Shown: positions 62,754 to 64,000 of the stretch, piece by piece | Position numbering within the stretch: position 1 is the first letter of the stretch | How the letters are laid out: each line of letters starts with the position of its first letter | DNA from: Paenibacillus taiwanensis DSM 18679 | Lineage (GTDB): Bacteria; Bacillota; Bacilli; Paenibacillales; Paenibacillaceae | Direction: 5' to 3' | Assembly (NCBI RefSeq): GCF_000425125.1 | Contig: NZ_AULE01000031.1 | Coordinates: 1-64,000 of the forward strand | Length of the DNA stretch: 64,000 bases | Made by a program: the position numbers and the translations under genes | Notes under the pieces: model-generated | What the model was told of the DNA's origin: nothing | What the model saw: only the letters and a program-made list of their open reading frames with translations | The model's database searches: none

Positions 62754-63999
62754 CAGTCGCACCCTCCTTCAAGCTGCCAATCACCTGTATAATCTGATCA
62801 GCGGCCCAAATTAAATCCGCCTCCTGATGCGATGCCATCGGCGCAAAACGAATACGCGCCGACCCTTCGGGTACCGTCGGCGGCCGAATGGCAATACCGG
62901 CGACGCCCGCTTCCGCCAGCGCTTGCCCCGCAGCGACAGCTCGCTTGTCGCTGCCAAGCAGCACCGGCACAATGTGGCTATCGCCCGCGCCGATGTTAAG
63001 GCCGCCCGCCCGCAGCCGCGCTCGAAATAGTGCCGCATGGCGTACTAACCGGTCGCGCGCCTCGTCAGCGGCTTGCACCTCGCGCAGCCGCCTGTGTACA
63101 ATGGCCGCCATAAGCGGCGGCAGCCCTGTGCTGTACACCAGTGTGCGCGCACGGTTAATCAGATAGCGGATTAAGACCTCATCCGCTGCAACATAAGCAC
63201 CAACGGCACCAAAAGCTTTGCCGAACGTGCCCATAACAACATCGATGCGCTGATGTACACGAGCAGCGTGACATAGCCCTCGCCCGCCAATGCCGTACAC
63301 ACCGCCGCTGTGCGCCTCGTCAACCATAAGCATCGTACCGTATCGCTCAGCCAAACTAACCAAATCTTCAAGCGGAGCAACCGTTCCATCCATACTAAAT
63401 ACCCCATCTGTCACAATAAGCCCTTTACGCCGTGTTGAACGCGCTCCGCTCCATTTGCGCAGACTATGCTCCAAACGATTCATGTCACGATGTGGATAAC
63501 GAATATGCTCCGCTCGACTCAATATCACTCCGTCGTTAAGGCTTGCATGATTTAATCGATCGCTAAATACAGTGTCATGCCTGCCAACCAGAGCACTAAT
63601 AACCCCGACATTTGCCATATATCCACTTGAAAAAACGAGACATCGATCTCTCTGCTTAAAATTAGCCATATCCCGTTCCAGTGCTGCATGCAGAGGGTCA
63701 TGTCCGGCAACAAGTCGCGATGCGCCTGAACCTATACGCACACCGTCTTCACCCGCAGCAAAACATTCCGCTTTCACATCCATCAACGCTGCTTCGTCCA
63801 GCCAAGGACAAAGTCCGAGATAATGATTTGATGCCAAATTAAAAAGCGGCTTCCCCTCGCGTTCCATCCAACCCTGTTCTAACCAACGGGTCACTTCGAG
63901 AACCCGCATCCGACTCCCTTTATCCCAATGATCCAGTTCCTCGTGCATCCAACCATAGCGTGCCTGTCGTGCTGCATAAAAACGATCTACAGCGCACAT
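62737..63999 (-). CDS. bioF: 8-amino-7-oxononanoate synthase (BioF)
   Basis: PLP enzyme that condenses pimeloyl thioester with alanine in biotin synthesis. The 420-aa frame shows NLASNHYLGLCPW, GSGASRLVAGHDPLHAALE, FSSGYMANVGVISAL, DRLNHASLNDG, the TDGVFSMDGTVAPLEDL segment, VDEAHSGGVYG and GTFGKAFGAVGAY with the PLP Lys. The last base of the window lies one base before this ATG, so the true start, its ribosome binding site and any longer N-terminus cannot be seen; ATG codons further in are also possible. It is locally GC-richer than its neighbours. Confidence 0.9.
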   Translation of the reverse strand: MCAVDRFYAARQARYGWMHEELDHWDKGSRMRVLEVTRWLEQGWMEREGKPLFNLASNHYLGLCPWLDEAALMDVKAECFAAGEDGVRIGSGASRLVAGHDPLHAALERDMANFKQRDRCLVFSSGYMANVGVISALVGRHDTVFSDRLNHASLNDGVILSRAEHIRYPHRDMNRLEHSLRKWSGARSTRRKGLIVTDGVFSMDGTVAPLEDLVSLAERYGTMLMVDEAHSGGVYGIGGRGLCHAARVHQRIDVVMGTFGKAFGAVGAYVAADEVLIRYLINRARTLVYSTGLPPLMAAIVHRRLREVQAADEARDRLVRHAALFRARLRAGGLNIGAGDSHIVPVLLGSDKRAVAAGQALAEAGVAGIAIRPPTVPEGSARIRFAPMASHQEADLIWAADQIIQVIGSLKEGATDETTF

Positions 64000-64000
64000 C

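Overview
The window looks like a chromosome segment of a Gram-positive endospore former of the Paenibacillus group (Paenibacillaceae). The grounds are the 5' end of a 16S rRNA gene of Firmicutes type, a BclA-like collagen glycoprotein gene, a polysaccharide deacetylase carrying a copper-amine-oxidase-like stalk domain, a YesM/YesN-type two-component pair, a GlcT/RAT-controlled PTS and strong AGGAGG ribosome binding sites. The genus is an inference; no complete rRNA is present. No prophage, insertion sequence, tRNA or CRISPR array was seen.

Layout. 1-480: start of a 16S rRNA gene read leftward, with its leader and two tandem promoters. 776-2760: hflX with a long leader holding hairpins and short reading frames. 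2886-11850: a purine locus read leftward. It holds a solute-binding lipoprotein, nucleoside hydrolase, two permeases, an ATPase and adenine deaminase, preceded by an NCS2 purine permease under a guanine-class riboswitch. 11950-15190: DinB-like protein, a frameshifted DUF3221 lipoprotein, an AT-rich gap and the collagen-like spore protein. 15244-25950: guaA, an iron alcohol dehydrogenase, a glucose-type PTS IICB, a PbuE-like efflux pump, lipL, and TrmB, HAD and LacI genes. 25976-33232: the MoxR/DUF58/transglutaminase operon and a polysaccharide deacetylase. 33487-37854: modA-modB, a small ORF, and an oxidoreductase/monooxygenase pair divergent from a WYL regulator. 37944-42470: response regulator and sensor kinase divergent from an exported FMN/FAD reductase. 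42538-48984: bcp, an ABC-2 exporter, an LCP protein, hemL2 and a small membrane protein. 49140-55142: the general PTS (IICB, GlcT, EI, HPr, IIA). 56214-60305: an aminosugar/tagatose locus. 60304-64000: a small hypothetical gene and bioC-bioH-bioF.

How it fits together. Purine handling recurs: uptake, nucleoside cleavage, adenine deamination, GMP synthesis and probable efflux all lie within about 20 kb. The PTS section forms one regulatory circuit. The same 31-base antiterminator lies before the IICB gene and before crr-ptsH-ptsI, and the GlcT-type antiterminator gene lies between these two transcripts, with a cre-like site in its leader. The aminosugar section has an SIS isomerase, DeoR regulator, aldolase and PfkB kinase around one compact divergent control region. 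The observations most worth following up are the hflX leader, the duplicated RAT, the degenerate repeats between crr and ptsH, the nucleoside-type use of a Pot-like ABC transporter, the frameshifted lipoprotein, and short in-frame repeats inside BioH and the transglutaminase protein.
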